A stretch of DNA of 21,073 nt, from positions 1-21,073 of the forward strand of contig NZ_JAHFVL010000005.1 of assembly GCF_018599185.1 (NCBI RefSeq), in the 5' to 3' direction. The translations under genes were made by a program, and so were the position numbers. This DNA is from Rhodanobacter sp. LX-99 (GTDB lineage Bacteria > Pseudomonadota > Gammaproteobacteria > Xanthomonadales > Rhodanobacteraceae). Positions within the stretch are counted from its first letter, which is position 1. Each line of letters begins with the position of its first letter. Positions 7,154-14,921 of this stretch are shown one piece after another. The notes under the pieces were generated by a model, which was not told where the DNA came from, did no database searches, and worked only from the letters and a program-made list of their open reading frames with translations.

Positions 7154-7791
7154 TGCTCTGCCTGTTCGACCTCGACGGCACCCTGATCGATTCCGAGCAT
7201 GGCATTACCGCCTGCGTAAAGCATGCGCTGGCGCGGCTGGACGTGCCGGCGCCGGCGCATGCCGAGCTGCGCCGCTGGATCGGGCCGCCGCTGCGGCACA
7301 GCTTTGCGCCGCTGCTGGATCACGACGCCGATCGCATCGAGAGCGCGGTGGCGTACTACCACGAGCGCTTCGACACGCTGGGCTGGCGCGAACACGAGAT
7401 CTATCCGGGCATCGAGTTGCTGATCGAGCGGCTGCGCGGCGCCGGCCACCAGCTCGCCGTGGTCACCAGCAAGCCGCACCGCCACGCCGCGCCGATCATC
7501 GCCCACCTGCCGTTCGGCGATGCGTTCCTGCGCCTGTACGGCCCGCATCCGGACAGCGCGCACAGCGAGAAGGCCACGATGATCGCCGAGGCGCTGACGG
7601 ACTTCGATGCCGATCCGGCGGACACGGTGATGATCGGCGACCGCCACTTCGACATCGACGGCGCGGTCGCCAACCGGGTGCGTGGCTTCGGCGTGCTGTG
7701 GGGTTTCGGCGGCCGCGCGGAACTGGAGCAGGCCGGGGCTCATGCCATTGCGGCGACGCCGGACGAACTGGCCCGGCTGCTGCTCGCCTGA
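7153..7791 (+). CDS. HAD-superfamily phosphatase, phosphoglycolate phosphatase-like
   Basis: 212 residues with all four HAD motifs: DLDGT (D6 nucleophile, D8 acid/base), VTSK (T105/S106), K140 in HSEKA, and IGDRHFDIDGA (D163, D167 for magnesium). A helical C1 cap lies between motifs I and II (about 15-85), as in Gph-type phosphatases. The substrate is not determined by sequence; 2-phosphoglycolate or a related small phosphoester is plausible. Its ATG lies inside the pgk stop (TAATG at 7151-7155), indicating translational coupling to pgk. A housekeeping role in clearing side products of glycolysis is an inference from that coupling. Confidence 0.85.
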   Translation: MLCLFDLDGTLIDSEHGITACVKHALARLDVPAPAHAELRRWIGPPLRHSFAPLLDHDADRIESAVAYYHERFDTLGWREHEIYPGIELLIERLRGAGHQLAVVTSKPHRHAAPIIAHLPFGDAFLRLYGPHPDSAHSEKATMIAEALTDFDADPADTVMIGDRHFDIDGAVANRVRGFGVLWGFGGRAELEQAGAHAIAATPDELARLLLA

Positions 7792-7802
7792 GTTTGCCGG
7801 TG

Positions 7803-7838
7803 CACAAAAAAGCCGCGGCGTGCCGCGGCTTTTTTGTG
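7803..7838. terminator. Bidirectional intrinsic terminator between the HAD gene and tkt
   Basis: A perfect 16-bp inverted repeat: CACAAAAAAGCCGCGG (7803-7818) and CCGCGGCTTTTTTGTG (7823-7838) around CGTG. The GC core with A6 on one side and T6 on the other terminates both convergent transcripts. Confidence 0.95.
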
Positions 7839-7855
7839 GCTGAAGGGACTCGCGC

Positions 7856-9865
7856 CTAGCGCACGACGCGCTTCACCGCGTCGACCACGTGGGCGACGGT
7901 GAAACCGAAATGCTCGAACAGCTGCGGCGCGGGAGCCGAGGCGCCGAACGTGGTCATGCCGACCACTTCGCCGTCCAGGCCCACGTACTTGCGCCAGAAG
8001 TCGGCGGTCGCCGCTTCCACCGCCACCCGTGCGCGGCACCAGAGCGGCAGCACGCCTTCGCGGTATTCCAGCGGCTGCGCGTCGAACGCCTCGGTGCACG
8101 GCATCGACACCACGCGCACGGCCACGCCCTGCTGCGCCAGCGCGCGCGCGGCTTCCATCGCCAGCTCCACTTCCGAACCGGTGGCGATCAGGATCGCCTG
8201 GAACTTCGTGTCCAGCGGATCGGACAGCACGTAACCGCCGCGCAGGATGTCGGCCACCTGCTGCGCCGTGCGCTGTTGGTGCTTGAGGTTCTGCCGCGAG
8301 AAGACCAGGCACGACGGCGCGCCCTTGCGCTCGATCGCCGCCTTCCACGACACCGCCGATTCCACCGCGTCGCACGGACGCCACAGGTGGTTGTTCGGGA
8401 TGTAGCGCAGGGACGCCATGTGCTCGACCGGCTGGTGGGTCGGGCCGTCCTCGCCCAGGCCGATCGAGTCGTGCGTGTAGACGTGGATCGCGTGCGCCGG
8501 GATCAGCGCGCTCATGCGCACCGCATTACGCGCGTAGTCGGAGAACACCAGGAAGGTGGCGTCGTACGGAATGAAACCGCCGTGCAGCGCAAGACCATTC
8601 GCGATCGCGGTCATGCCGAACTCGCGCACGCCGTAGTAGACGTAGTTGCCCTTGCCGTCGGCGCTGTTGCCGGTGGCGGCGTCGAGGCTGCCCTTCCACT
8701 TGGTAAGGTTGGAGCCGGCCAGATCCGCCGAGCCGCCGATCAACTCCGGCAGTAGCGGGCCGAACGCGTCCAGGCTCATCTGCGAGGCCTTGCGCGAGGC
8801 CACTTCCGGACCTTCCGCCTGCAGCTTGGCGATGTACGCCTGCGATTTCTCGGCCCAGTCGGCCGGCAGTTCGCCGGCGAGGCGGCGCTTGAACTCGGCG
8901 GCCAGTTCCGGATGCGCGGCAGCGTACTTCGCGAACGCGTCGTTCCAGGCCTGCTCGGCGGCGACACCCCTGGCCTTGTGATCCCAACCGGCGTAGATCT
9001 CGGCGGGAATCTCGAACGGAGCATGCTGCCAGCCCAACTGCGCACGGGCGGCGGCGATCTCGTCCTTGCCCAGCGCGGCGCCGTGGCTCTCTTCCTTGCC
9101 CTGCTTGTTCGGGGCGCCAAAGCCGATGATGGTCCTGGCGCAGATCAGGGTGGGCTTGTCGTTCTGCGCGGTGGCCGCGGCGATCGCCTCCTTCACGGCC
9201 TCGGCATCATGCCCGTCGACGCCGCGGATCACGTTCCAGCCGTACGCCTCGAAGCGCACCGGGGTGTCGTCGGTGAACCAGCCGTGCACTTCGCCGTCGA
9301 TCGAGATGCCGTTGTCGTCGTAGATCGCCACCAGTTTGCCGAGCTGCCAGGTGCCGGCCAGCGAGGCGACTTCGTGCGAGATGCCTTCCATCAGGCAGCC
9401 GTCGCCGAGGAAGACGTAGGTGTGGTGATCGACCACGTCGTGGCCCGGACGGTTGAAATGCGCCGCCAGCACCTTCTCCGCCAGCGCGAAGCCGACCGCA
9501 TTGGCCAGGCCCTGGCCGAGCGGACCGGTGGTGGTTTCCACTCCCGGGGTTTCGCTGGCTTCCGGATGGCCGGCGGTCTTCGAATGCAGCTGGCGGAAGC
9601 GCTTCAGCTGATCCATCGGCAGGTCGAAGCCGGCCAGGTGCAGCAGCGCGTACTGCAGCATCGAGCCGTGACCGTTGGACAGCACGAAGCGGTCGCGGTT
9701 GAACCACTTGGGGTTGGCCGGATTGAAGTGCAGGAAATCGTTCCACAGCACTTCGGCGATGTCGGCCATGCCCATCGGCATGCCCGGATGACCGGATTTG
9801 GCCGCTTCCACGGCGTCCATGGCAAGGGCTCGCACGGCATTGGCGAGTTCGCGGCGGGTGGTCAT
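7856..9865 (-). CDS. tkt: Transketolase
   Basis: Thiamine-diphosphate enzyme that moves two-carbon units between sugar phosphates, linking glycolysis with the pentose phosphate pathway; cytoplasmic dimer. 669 residues, the standard length. Motifs: [12 protein letters not shown] (H26), the TPP/Mg motif GDGCLMEG (154-161) ending in [24 protein letters not shown] (catalytic glutamate region), and [11 protein letters not shown]. The start MTTRREL at 9865 fits the family and has GGAG 8 bases upstream; an in-frame extension to 9898 adds 11 residues without support. It ends 18 bases from a shared bidirectional terminator. A GACAAT -10-like hexamer lies on the minus strand at 9902-9897. Confidence 0.96.
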   Translation of the reverse strand: MTTRRELANAVRALAMDAVEAAKSGHPGMPMGMADIAEVLWNDFLHFNPANPKWFNRDRFVLSNGHGSMLQYALLHLAGFDLPMDQLKRFRQLHSKTAGHPEASETPGVETTTGPLGQGLANAVGFALAEKVLAAHFNRPGHDVVDHHTYVFLGDGCLMEGISHEVASLAGTWQLGKLVAIYDDNGISIDGEVHGWFTDDTPVRFEAYGWNVIRGVDGHDAEAVKEAIAAATAQNDKPTLICARTIIGFGAPNKQGKEESHGAALGKDEIAAARAQLGWQHAPFEIPAEIYAGWDHKARGVAAEQAWNDAFAKYAAAHPELAAEFKRRLAGELPADWAEKSQAYIAKLQAEGPEVASRKASQMSLDAFGPLLPELIGGSADLAGSNLTKWKGSLDAATGNSADGKGNYVYYGVREFGMTAIANGLALHGGFIPYDATFLVFSDYARNAVRMSALIPAHAIHVYTHDSIGLGEDGPTHQPVEHMASLRYIPNNHLWRPCDAVESAVSWKAAIERKGAPSCLVFSRQNLKHQQRTAQQVADILRGGYVLSDPLDTKFQAILIATGSEVELAMEAARALAQQGVAVRVVSMPCTEAFDAQPLEYREGVLPLWCRARVAVEAATADFWRKYVGLDGEVVGMTTFGASAPAPQLFEHFGFTVAHVVDAVKRVVR

Positions 9866-9939
9866 CGGGCAGTCTCCGGAGGGTGCAAAAGCGCCCATTG
9901 TCGCCGATATGCCCTCCGGCTGTCGCTCGTGGCAGCGGG

Positions 9940-9955
9940 ATTAATAACCGCTTAA
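9940..9955 (+). promoter_or_regulatory. TTAA direct-repeat box upstream of the first barrel gene
   Basis: ATTAA (9940-9944) and CTTAA (9951-9955) are 11 bases apart, one helical turn, the arrangement bound by OmpR/PhoB-family response regulators. It is closest to the PmrA/BasR box (YTTAAK-N5-YTTAAK). It lies 154 bases before the ATG at 10094. A box with the same spacing lies in front of the paralogous gene. Confidence 0.5.
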
Positions 9956-10093
9956 CCCCAGGCCATACGGTTCAGCGAGCTTCAGCATCGCCCCGCTATC
10001 ACTACGCCCCGCAGAACCATCCCCAGGCGCTGCCCGACCGCGCGCGTCGTCCCCACGACCCGCGGCCCGGTTCCATAGAAGAGGAGTTCCCCC

Positions 10094-10747
10094 ATGAAAA
10101 AGACGCTCATTGCCCTCGCCATGGCATCCGCCGCCTTGTGCACCCTGCCCGCCCTGGCGCAGGACAGCACGCCCGCTCCGGCGATCAACGACGGCACCGC
10201 CCCGACCACCGGCAATTACCAGCCGGGCCAGGCCATCGGCAGCGGCAACTGGTTCATCGACGGCAGCGTGGGTCAGGCCCATGTGAACAAGGGCCCGTAC
10301 AACGACCACCCGACAACCTATGCCATCAACGGCGGCTACCGCTGGAAAGTCGGCGAGGATCTCGGGCTCGGCGTGGATGTCGGCTACAACGACCTCGGCA
10401 ACTTCAAGCTGAAGAATACGTTCAACGACAATCCGGTCAATCTGAAGGATCAGCGCAACGCGCTGCGCGGCTGGACCGCCGGCGTGAATGGCAAGATCAA
10501 TGTCTGGCAGGGCCTGTATGTCAGCGGGCGCACCGGCGTGTATGGCTGGCAGGGTCACGGTTATGCCAACCAGGACATCAACCGGCATCATCTGGACAAG
10601 GTCGACTACTACGCCGGTGCCGGCGTGGGCTACGACATCAACAGCCACTTCGGCCTTGGTCTGGCGTACGACTACTACCACGCCAAGAAGGACGGCATCA
10701 GCCTGTCCACCGATACGGCGTCGCTGACGGCCGAATATCGCTTCTGA
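10094..10747 (+). CDS. Outer-membrane beta-barrel protein, copy 1
   Basis: 217 residues. The signal peptide MKKTLIALAMASAALCTLPALA is followed by a Pro/Thr/Gly-rich linker to about residue 50. Alternating hydrophobic/aromatic strands follow (WFIDGSVGQAHV, YAINGGYRW, LGLGVDVGYNDL, LYVSGRTGVYGW, YYAGAGVGYDI, FGLGLAYDYYHA), and the protein ends AEYRF with the C-terminal Phe used for BAM recognition. This fits an eight-stranded OmpX/Ail-like or OMP_b-brl barrel of unknown ligand. A GAGGAG ribosome-binding site lies 8 bases upstream. It is a tandem paralogue of the next gene; its N-terminal linker is the main difference. Confidence 0.85.
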   Translation: MKKTLIALAMASAALCTLPALAQDSTPAPAINDGTAPTTGNYQPGQAIGSGNWFIDGSVGQAHVNKGPYNDHPTTYAINGGYRWKVGEDLGLGVDVGYNDLGNFKLKNTFNDNPVNLKDQRNALRGWTAGVNGKINVWQGLYVSGRTGVYGWQGHGYANQDINRHHLDKVDYYAGAGVGYDINSHFGLGLAYDYYHAKKDGISLSTDTASLTAEYRF

Positions 10748-10953
10748 CCCCGGGTACGGCGGGATGGTGGATGTTTCCTCGCCGTCCCGTCCGGATTAAC
10801 GCTGGCTTAATACTGAACTTGTCGGTATTGAATCTTTCGGCCAGCGTCCCATCTAAGTGTTCAAGTGTCGCCGCCTGATTGGGCAGCGCACTTTCAGCAG
10901 CGGCCACTCCCCCTCTGGGCCGACTGCCATGACAACAACCGGAGAAATTTCCC
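10748..10953 (+). other. Intergenic region between the two barrel genes
   Basis: 206 bases. No gene is seen. It contains an imperfect hairpin (ACGGCG near 10756 with CGCCGT near 10780, no T-run) and the regulatory direct repeat described at 10795-10810. Each barrel gene therefore probably has its own promoter. Confidence 0.5.
10795..10810 (+). promoter_or_regulatory. TTAA direct-repeat box upstream of the second barrel gene
   Basis: ATTAA (10795-10799) and CTTAA (10806-10810) again lie exactly 11 bases apart, 159 bases before the ATG at 10954. With the box at 9940 it shares the string GGATTAA-N5-GCTTAA. These are the only two such repeats I found in the window, which supports common control of the paralogues by one response regulator. 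Confidence 0.5.
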
Positions 10954-11553
10954 ATGAAAATGAAAAAGACCCTGCTCGCCCTCGCCTTCACTTCCGCCGG
11001 CCTGCTGGCCGTTCCCGCCGTGTTTGCGCAGAGCGCGCCGACCCAGAATGGCGGTTGGTTCATCAATGGCAATGTCGGCCAGACCTCGCTCAACCATGGC
11101 CCGTACGACGACCATGACACCGGCTACGGCATCAACGGCGGCTACCGCTGGGCGCTGAACCCGTCGGTCGCGCTGGGCGCCGAGGTGGGCTACAACGACC
11201 TGGGCAACATCCATCCGAAGAACATCTTCAACAGCCAGCCGGTCGTCGACCGCGGCAAGTCGCAGCTGCACGGCTGGACCGCCGGCGTGAACGGCCACTT
11301 CAACGTCAGCCCGAACTGGTACGTCAGCGCGCGCACCGGCATTTACGGCTGGAAGGGCCACGGCCTCAGCAACGACGCCAATCCGGTCCGCAAGGGCCTG
11401 GATGACACCAGCTGGTACGCCGGCGCCGGTGTGGGCTACGACTTCAGCAACAACGTCAGCCTCGGCCTGAACTACGACTACTACGACGCGAAGAAGGACC
11501 GGGTGAACCTGAGCACCGACATGGTCTCGGTCAGCGCGGAATACCGCTTCTGA
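10954..11553 (+). CDS. Outer-membrane beta-barrel protein, copy 2
   Basis: 199 residues, colinear with the preceding paralogue after the signal peptide (MKMKKTLLALAFTSAGLLAVPAVFA, cleavage near residue 25). Shared blocks include GGWFINGNVGQ, HGPYDDH, INGGYRW, EVGYNDLGN, GWTAGVNG, YVSARTGIYGWKGHG, YAGAGVGYDFSN and the terminal AEYRF. The lack of the 20-25 residue linker present in copy 1 places the barrel directly after the signal. GGAG lies 9 bases before the ATG; a second in-frame ATG two codons later is possible. Ligand unknown. It ends at a strong terminator shared with the converging aldolase gene. Confidence 0.85.
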   Translation: MKMKKTLLALAFTSAGLLAVPAVFAQSAPTQNGGWFINGNVGQTSLNHGPYDDHDTGYGINGGYRWALNPSVALGAEVGYNDLGNIHPKNIFNSQPVVDRGKSQLHGWTAGVNGHFNVSPNWYVSARTGIYGWKGHGLSNDANPVRKGLDDTSWYAGAGVGYDFSNNVSLGLNYDYYDAKKDRVNLSTDMVSVSAEYRF

Positions 11554-11580
11554 TCCCTCTGCTTGCACAAGGATGAAAAG

Positions 11581-11610
11581 AAACGGGCACCTCACGGTGC
11601 CCGTTTTTTT
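11581..11610. terminator. Intrinsic terminator between barrel gene 2 and fba
   Basis: An 11-bp stem AAACGGGCACC (11581-11591)/GGTGCCCGTTT (11596-11606) with a 4-base loop is followed by T's to 11610. An A-rich flank on the other side could also serve the minus-strand aldolase transcript, though that gene ends 70 bases away. Confidence 0.93.
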
Positions 11611-11679
11611 GAGGAGCGCAGCCATGGATGGCTGCCCGTTCGATTCTCGCGATCAGGGATGACCGCAGGAACTCGACCC

Positions 11680-12684
11680 TCAGCCGTTCCACTGCCCCAG
11701 CGCGGCCAGGCCGTTGTCGCGCGCGCGGGCGTGCACGGTCTTCTGCGCATCGGCGTAGTTCGCCTTCATGTCCTTCGACCACAGCTTCAACGCCGCCTGC
11801 TGCATGGCGCGGCCGTAGGAGAACGACAGCGGCCACGGGTGCGGGCCCATGCGGTTCATCGCGTTGAGGTGGGCGGTGGACTGCTCGTCGGTCTGCCCGC
11901 CGGAGAGGAACACGATGCCCGGCAGCGAGGCCGGCACGGTGGACTTCAGCACGCGCACGGTGGCTTCGGCGACTTCCTCGACATCGGCCTGCTCGTCGCA
12001 GTCCTTGCCCGGGATGACCATGCTGACCTTCAGGATGGTGCCTTCCAGCATCACGTTCTGCTCGTACAGCGCGTTGAACAGGCTGCGCAGCACGGCCTCG
12101 TGCACTTCGTAGCTGACCTCGATGCTGTGGTCGCCGTCCATGATCACTTCGGGCTCGACCATCGGCACCAGGCCGGCTTCCTGGCACAGCGCGGCGTAAC
12201 GGGCCAGCACGTGGCAGTTCGCCTCGATCGCGGTGGAGCTGGGGTTTTCCTCGGAGATGTTGATCACCGCGCGCCACTTGGCGAACTGGGCGCCCAGCTT
12301 CGCGTATTCCTGCAGGCGCTCGCGCAGGCCGTCGAGGCCCTCGGTGACCACGTCGCCGGGGAAACCGGCCAGCGGCTGCGGCCCCTTGTCGACCTTGATG
12401 CCGGGAATGATGCCGGCCTTCTTCATGACCTGGGTGAACGGCACGCCGTCTTTCGTCGACTGGCGGATCGTCTCGTCGTACAGGATCGCGCCGGAGATGT
12501 GCTCGTTCAGGCCCGGCGTGGTCAGCAGCAGCTCGCGGTAGGCGCGACGATTTTCCTCGGTGTTCTCGATGCCGACGGCCTCGAAGCGCTTCTTGATGGT
12601 GTTGGTCGACTCGTCGATGGCGATGATGCCCTTGCCGGGCGCGACCATCGCCAGGGCGATGCTTTCGAGATCTTCAATACTCAT
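11680..12684 (-). CDS. Class I fructose-bisphosphate aldolase
   Basis: Reversible cleavage of fructose-1,6-bisphosphate to DHAP and glyceraldehyde-3-phosphate by the Schiff-base (metal-free) mechanism; cytoplasmic. 334 residues. Key residues match the animal-type enzyme: D24 in IAIDEST, K136 in FAKWRAV, E177/E179 in MVEPEV, Schiff-base K219 in GTILKVSMV, then FLSGGQTDE and FSYGRAMQ. The animal-like class I enzyme is what I recall for Xanthomonas, in contrast to the class II FbaA of enterics. The start MSIEDL at 12684 has GGAG 5 bases upstream; the longer open frame to 12753 runs through the leader. It has its own TATAAT -10 box and a leader hairpin. Confidence 0.95.
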   Translation of the reverse strand: MSIEDLESIALAMVAPGKGIIAIDESTNTIKKRFEAVGIENTEENRRAYRELLLTTPGLNEHISGAILYDETIRQSTKDGVPFTQVMKKAGIIPGIKVDKGPQPLAGFPGDVVTEGLDGLRERLQEYAKLGAQFAKWRAVINISEENPSSTAIEANCHVLARYAALCQEAGLVPMVEPEVIMDGDHSIEVSYEVHEAVLRSLFNALYEQNVMLEGTILKVSMVIPGKDCDEQADVEEVAEATVRVLKSTVPASLPGIVFLSGGQTDEQSTAHLNAMNRMGPHPWPLSFSYGRAMQQAALKLWSKDMKANYADAQKTVHARARDNGLAALGQWNG

Positions 12685-12729
12685 GACGACTCCGTGGTGC
12701 AGGGGCATGCCCACCCGCACATGGTTGAA

Positions 12730-12751
12730 GCCGCCTCGGGGCCGAAGCGGC
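12730..12751 (-). promoter_or_regulatory. Hairpin in the aldolase mRNA leader
   Basis: The arms pair over about 9-10 bases with one G-U pair (GCCGC...GCGGC outermost). It lies between the -10 box at 12768-12773 and the ATG at 12684, so it would form at the very 5' end of the transcript. It has no T-run. It may stabilise the mRNA 5' end. Confidence 0.35.
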
Positions 12752-12767
12752 ACGGTTCAAAACGTCG

Positions 12768-12773
12768 ATTATA
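12768..12773 (-). promoter_or_regulatory. -10 box of the aldolase gene
   Basis: A perfect TATAAT on the minus strand in GC-rich DNA, 83 bases before the ATG. The position for a -35 box at 17-base spacing carries no good match, so activation or a relaxed -35 is likely. Confidence 0.6.
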
Positions 12774-12820
12774 GGCCAGATTGGCGGCCGCACGTGCCAG
12801 CCCCGCGGCCGGCCGGCCGC

Positions 12821-13261
12821 TCAGGGGGCGTAGCCGGGCAGCTTGCACTGGTCCAGCAGCTGCTGGCGCTGGACCGGGTCCTTGGGCGCATTGAACGGCA
12901 CGATGTAATAGGTGGCGACCGGCTCGCCGATGCGGTTGGTCAACGACGGGCCGTAGCGGAAATTGGAGACCGCGCTGCGCGCCGCCGGGCCGAGATCGCT
13001 CTTCGGCGCCACCTTGACCACCTGCACGTTCATCGGCACGCCGTCGGAGCCGACCGTATAGGTCACCGCCGCGCAGCCGGGCTTGTCCAGGTTCAGCCCG
13101 CTGTTGGGCACATCCATCTTCACCTGCGTATTGAGCAGGATCCAGTAGCGGTACAGGTCCTGCTGGTCGATCTTGCGCACCTGCGCCAGCACCGGCGCGG
13201 CGAAGGCCAGCGCCAGTGCCAGCAGCAGACCCTGACGCAACGGGCGAAACATGGATTTCAT
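12821..13261 (-). CDS. Small secreted TonB-C-like protein
   Basis: 146 residues. The signal peptide MKSMFRPLRQGLLLALALAFAAPVLA (cleavage near 26) predicts a periplasmic location. The mature part carries a pattern like the TonB C-terminal fold: CAAVTYTVGSDGVPMNVQVVKVAPKSDLGPAARSAV split here as a beta-strand, a DG turn, a beta-strand and an amphipathic helix, then a final strand. It lacks the N-terminal anchor and Pro-rich spacer of true TonB, so it is not expected to energise receptors by itself. The two cysteines (near 63 and 141) could form a disulfide. AGGAG lies 7 bases before the ATG at 13261. Function unknown. Confidence 0.7.
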   Translation of the reverse strand: MKSMFRPLRQGLLLALALAFAAPVLAQVRKIDQQDLYRYWILLNTQVKMDVPNSGLNLDKPGCAAVTYTVGSDGVPMNVQVVKVAPKSDLGPAARSAVSNFRYGPSLTNRIGEPVATYYIVPFNAPKDPVQRQQLLDQCKLPGYAP

Positions 13262-13359
13262 GGCGTTCTCCTGGGCCGGATATGGCTGAGACGAAGTGTA
13301 GCCGCGCTGTCGTCCAGCGCCAGTCAACGCGTAGCCGACCAGACAGCCACGCGTCAGCC

Positions 13360-14826
13360 TCACAGATCGCGCAGGCTTTCGACCATGCCGTCGGCGCCGA
13401 CCGAGAGCAGCTTCAGCGTGTTGGTGCCGCCGCCCTGGCCGACGTGGTCGCCGTGGGTGAGCACCACGCGGTCGCCTTCGCTCAGGCGGCCCTGCGCGAA
13501 CAGCTGCTGCACCGCGGCGCGGGTGGTGGCCACGGAACTCAGGCCTTCGTGCGAGAACGCCACCGGCTGCACGTCGCGCAGCAGCAGCATGCGCCGGCGC
13601 GCGTCGGCCAGCGGCGACAGCGCATAGATCGGCACCGCCGAGCGATAGCGCGACAGCCATTGCGCGGTGGCGCCGGATTCGGTCAGCGCCACGATCGCGC
13701 GCACGCCGAGCTGGCCGGCCAGCAGCATCGAAGCCAGCGCGATCGCCTGATCGGTGCGGTCCAGCCGGTGGTCACCGGTCAAGTCTTCCTTCGGCTCGAA
13801 CTGGCGCTCGGCGCCGAGGCAGATCCGGCGCATCGCCGCCACCGCCTTGTCCGGGTGTGCACCGGCGGCGGTTTCCTCCGACAGCATCACCGCATCGGTG
13901 CCGTCGATCACCGCGTTCGCCACGTCGAGCACCTCGGCCCGGGTCGGGATCGGCGAGCGCACCATCGACTGCAGCATCTGGGTGGCGGTGATCACCGCGC
14001 GGTTGCGCTGCACCGATTCGCGGATGATCTTCTTCTGCAGGCCGGGCAGCTCGGCGTCGCCGATCTCCACGCCGAGGTCGCCGCGCGCCACCATCACCAC
14101 ATCGGAGGCGTCGATGATCTCGCCCAGCACCGGGATCGCGTCGGCGCGCTCGATCTTCGCCACCAGCGCCGCGTTGCCGCCGGCCTCGTGCAGCAGCCGG
14201 CGCGCCTGGTGCATGTCCTCGGCCGAGCGCACGAACGACACGGCGAGGAAGTCGGCGCCGATCTCGGCAGCCAGCTTGATGTCGGCCTTGTCCTTGTCCG
14301 ACAGCGCCGTCACCGAGAGCCCGCCGCCCTGCCGGTTGAGCCCCTTGCGGTTGGACAGCTTGCCGCCGATCAGCACCTTGCAGCGCACCTCGGCTCCGGC
14401 CACTTCCTGCACGCTCAGCGCGACCAGGCCGTCGTCCAGCAGCAGCACGTCGCCGGCGTGCACGTCGCGCGGCAGGTCGTAGTAGCTGACGCCGACGCGG
14501 GTCGCGTCGCCGGGCGGCGCGTCGGGGCGGCAATCCAGCACGAACGACGCGCCGTCGGCCAGTTCCACCGGCCCGTTCGCGAAGGTCTCGATGCGGATCT
14601 TCGGCCCCTGCAGGTCGGCCAGGATGCCGACCTCACACCCGGCGGCGGCCGACGCCGCGCGCACCGCATTGGCGCGCGCGCGGTGATCGTCCGGCTGTCC
14701 ATGCGAGAGGTTCAGACGGACCACGTTGACGCCTTCGGCGATGATCCGTTCGAGCATGCCCGGCACGTCGGTGGCGGGGCCCAGGGTGGCGACGATCTTG
14801 GTGCGGCGCAGAGGGTTCTCGTTCAT
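13360..14826 (-). CDS. pyk: Pyruvate kinase
   Basis: Transfers phosphate from phosphoenolpyruvate to ADP, giving pyruvate and ATP, the last glycolytic step. 488 residues. Motifs: VVRLNLSHG (R37, N39, S41; K+/ADP site), LADLQGPKIR, VAKIERADA (catalytic Lys and metal-binding Glu), VARGDLGVEI, and MLQSMVRSPIPTRAEVLDVANAVIDGTDAVMLSEE in shortened form. The length and the C-terminal domain (about 350-488) match the pykA-type proteins of Xanthomonads. Start at 14826 (MNENPLRRTKIVATLGPA) fits the family. No ribosome-binding site precedes it; instead a TAGCCT -10-like box ends 6 bases before the ATG, which suggests a leaderless mRNA. Confidence 0.95.
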   Translation of the reverse strand: MNENPLRRTKIVATLGPATDVPGMLERIIAEGVNVVRLNLSHGQPDDHRARANAVRAASAAAGCEVGILADLQGPKIRIETFANGPVELADGASFVLDCRPDAPPGDATRVGVSYYDLPRDVHAGDVLLLDDGLVALSVQEVAGAEVRCKVLIGGKLSNRKGLNRQGGGLSVTALSDKDKADIKLAAEIGADFLAVSFVRSAEDMHQARRLLHEAGGNAALVAKIERADAIPVLGEIIDASDVVMVARGDLGVEIGDAELPGLQKKIIRESVQRNRAVITATQMLQSMVRSPIPTRAEVLDVANAVIDGTDAVMLSEETAAGAHPDKAVAAMRRICLGAERQFEPKEDLTGDHRLDRTDQAIALASMLLAGQLGVRAIVALTESGATAQWLSRYRSAVPIYALSPLADARRRMLLLRDVQPVAFSHEGLSSVATTRAAVQQLFAQGRLSEGDRVVLTHGDHVGQGGGTNTLKLLSVGADGMVESLRDL

Positions 14827-14832
14827 GTGCCG

Positions 14833-14838
14833 AGGCTA
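14833..14838 (-). promoter_or_regulatory. -10-like box consistent with a leaderless pyk mRNA
   Basis: On the minus strand this reads TAGCCT (pattern TAnnnT), with 6 bases between it and the pyk ATG. A transcript started from this box would begin at or next to the A of the ATG, which agrees with the absence of a Shine-Dalgarno sequence. Confidence 0.35.
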
Positions 14839-14921
14839 ACAGATGCCGCGCGGCGCGCCATCACCCTGCATTCGTATGCATGCCGTCGATGTGCGCTGGC
14901 GCGCAGGCAGCGCCTCCGGCG

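Noticed and set aside
13295..13327. TTGACT...TACACT promoter for the TonB-C-like gene
   Set aside because: The hexamers are good but the spacer is 21 bases, too long for a standard sigma-70 promoter.
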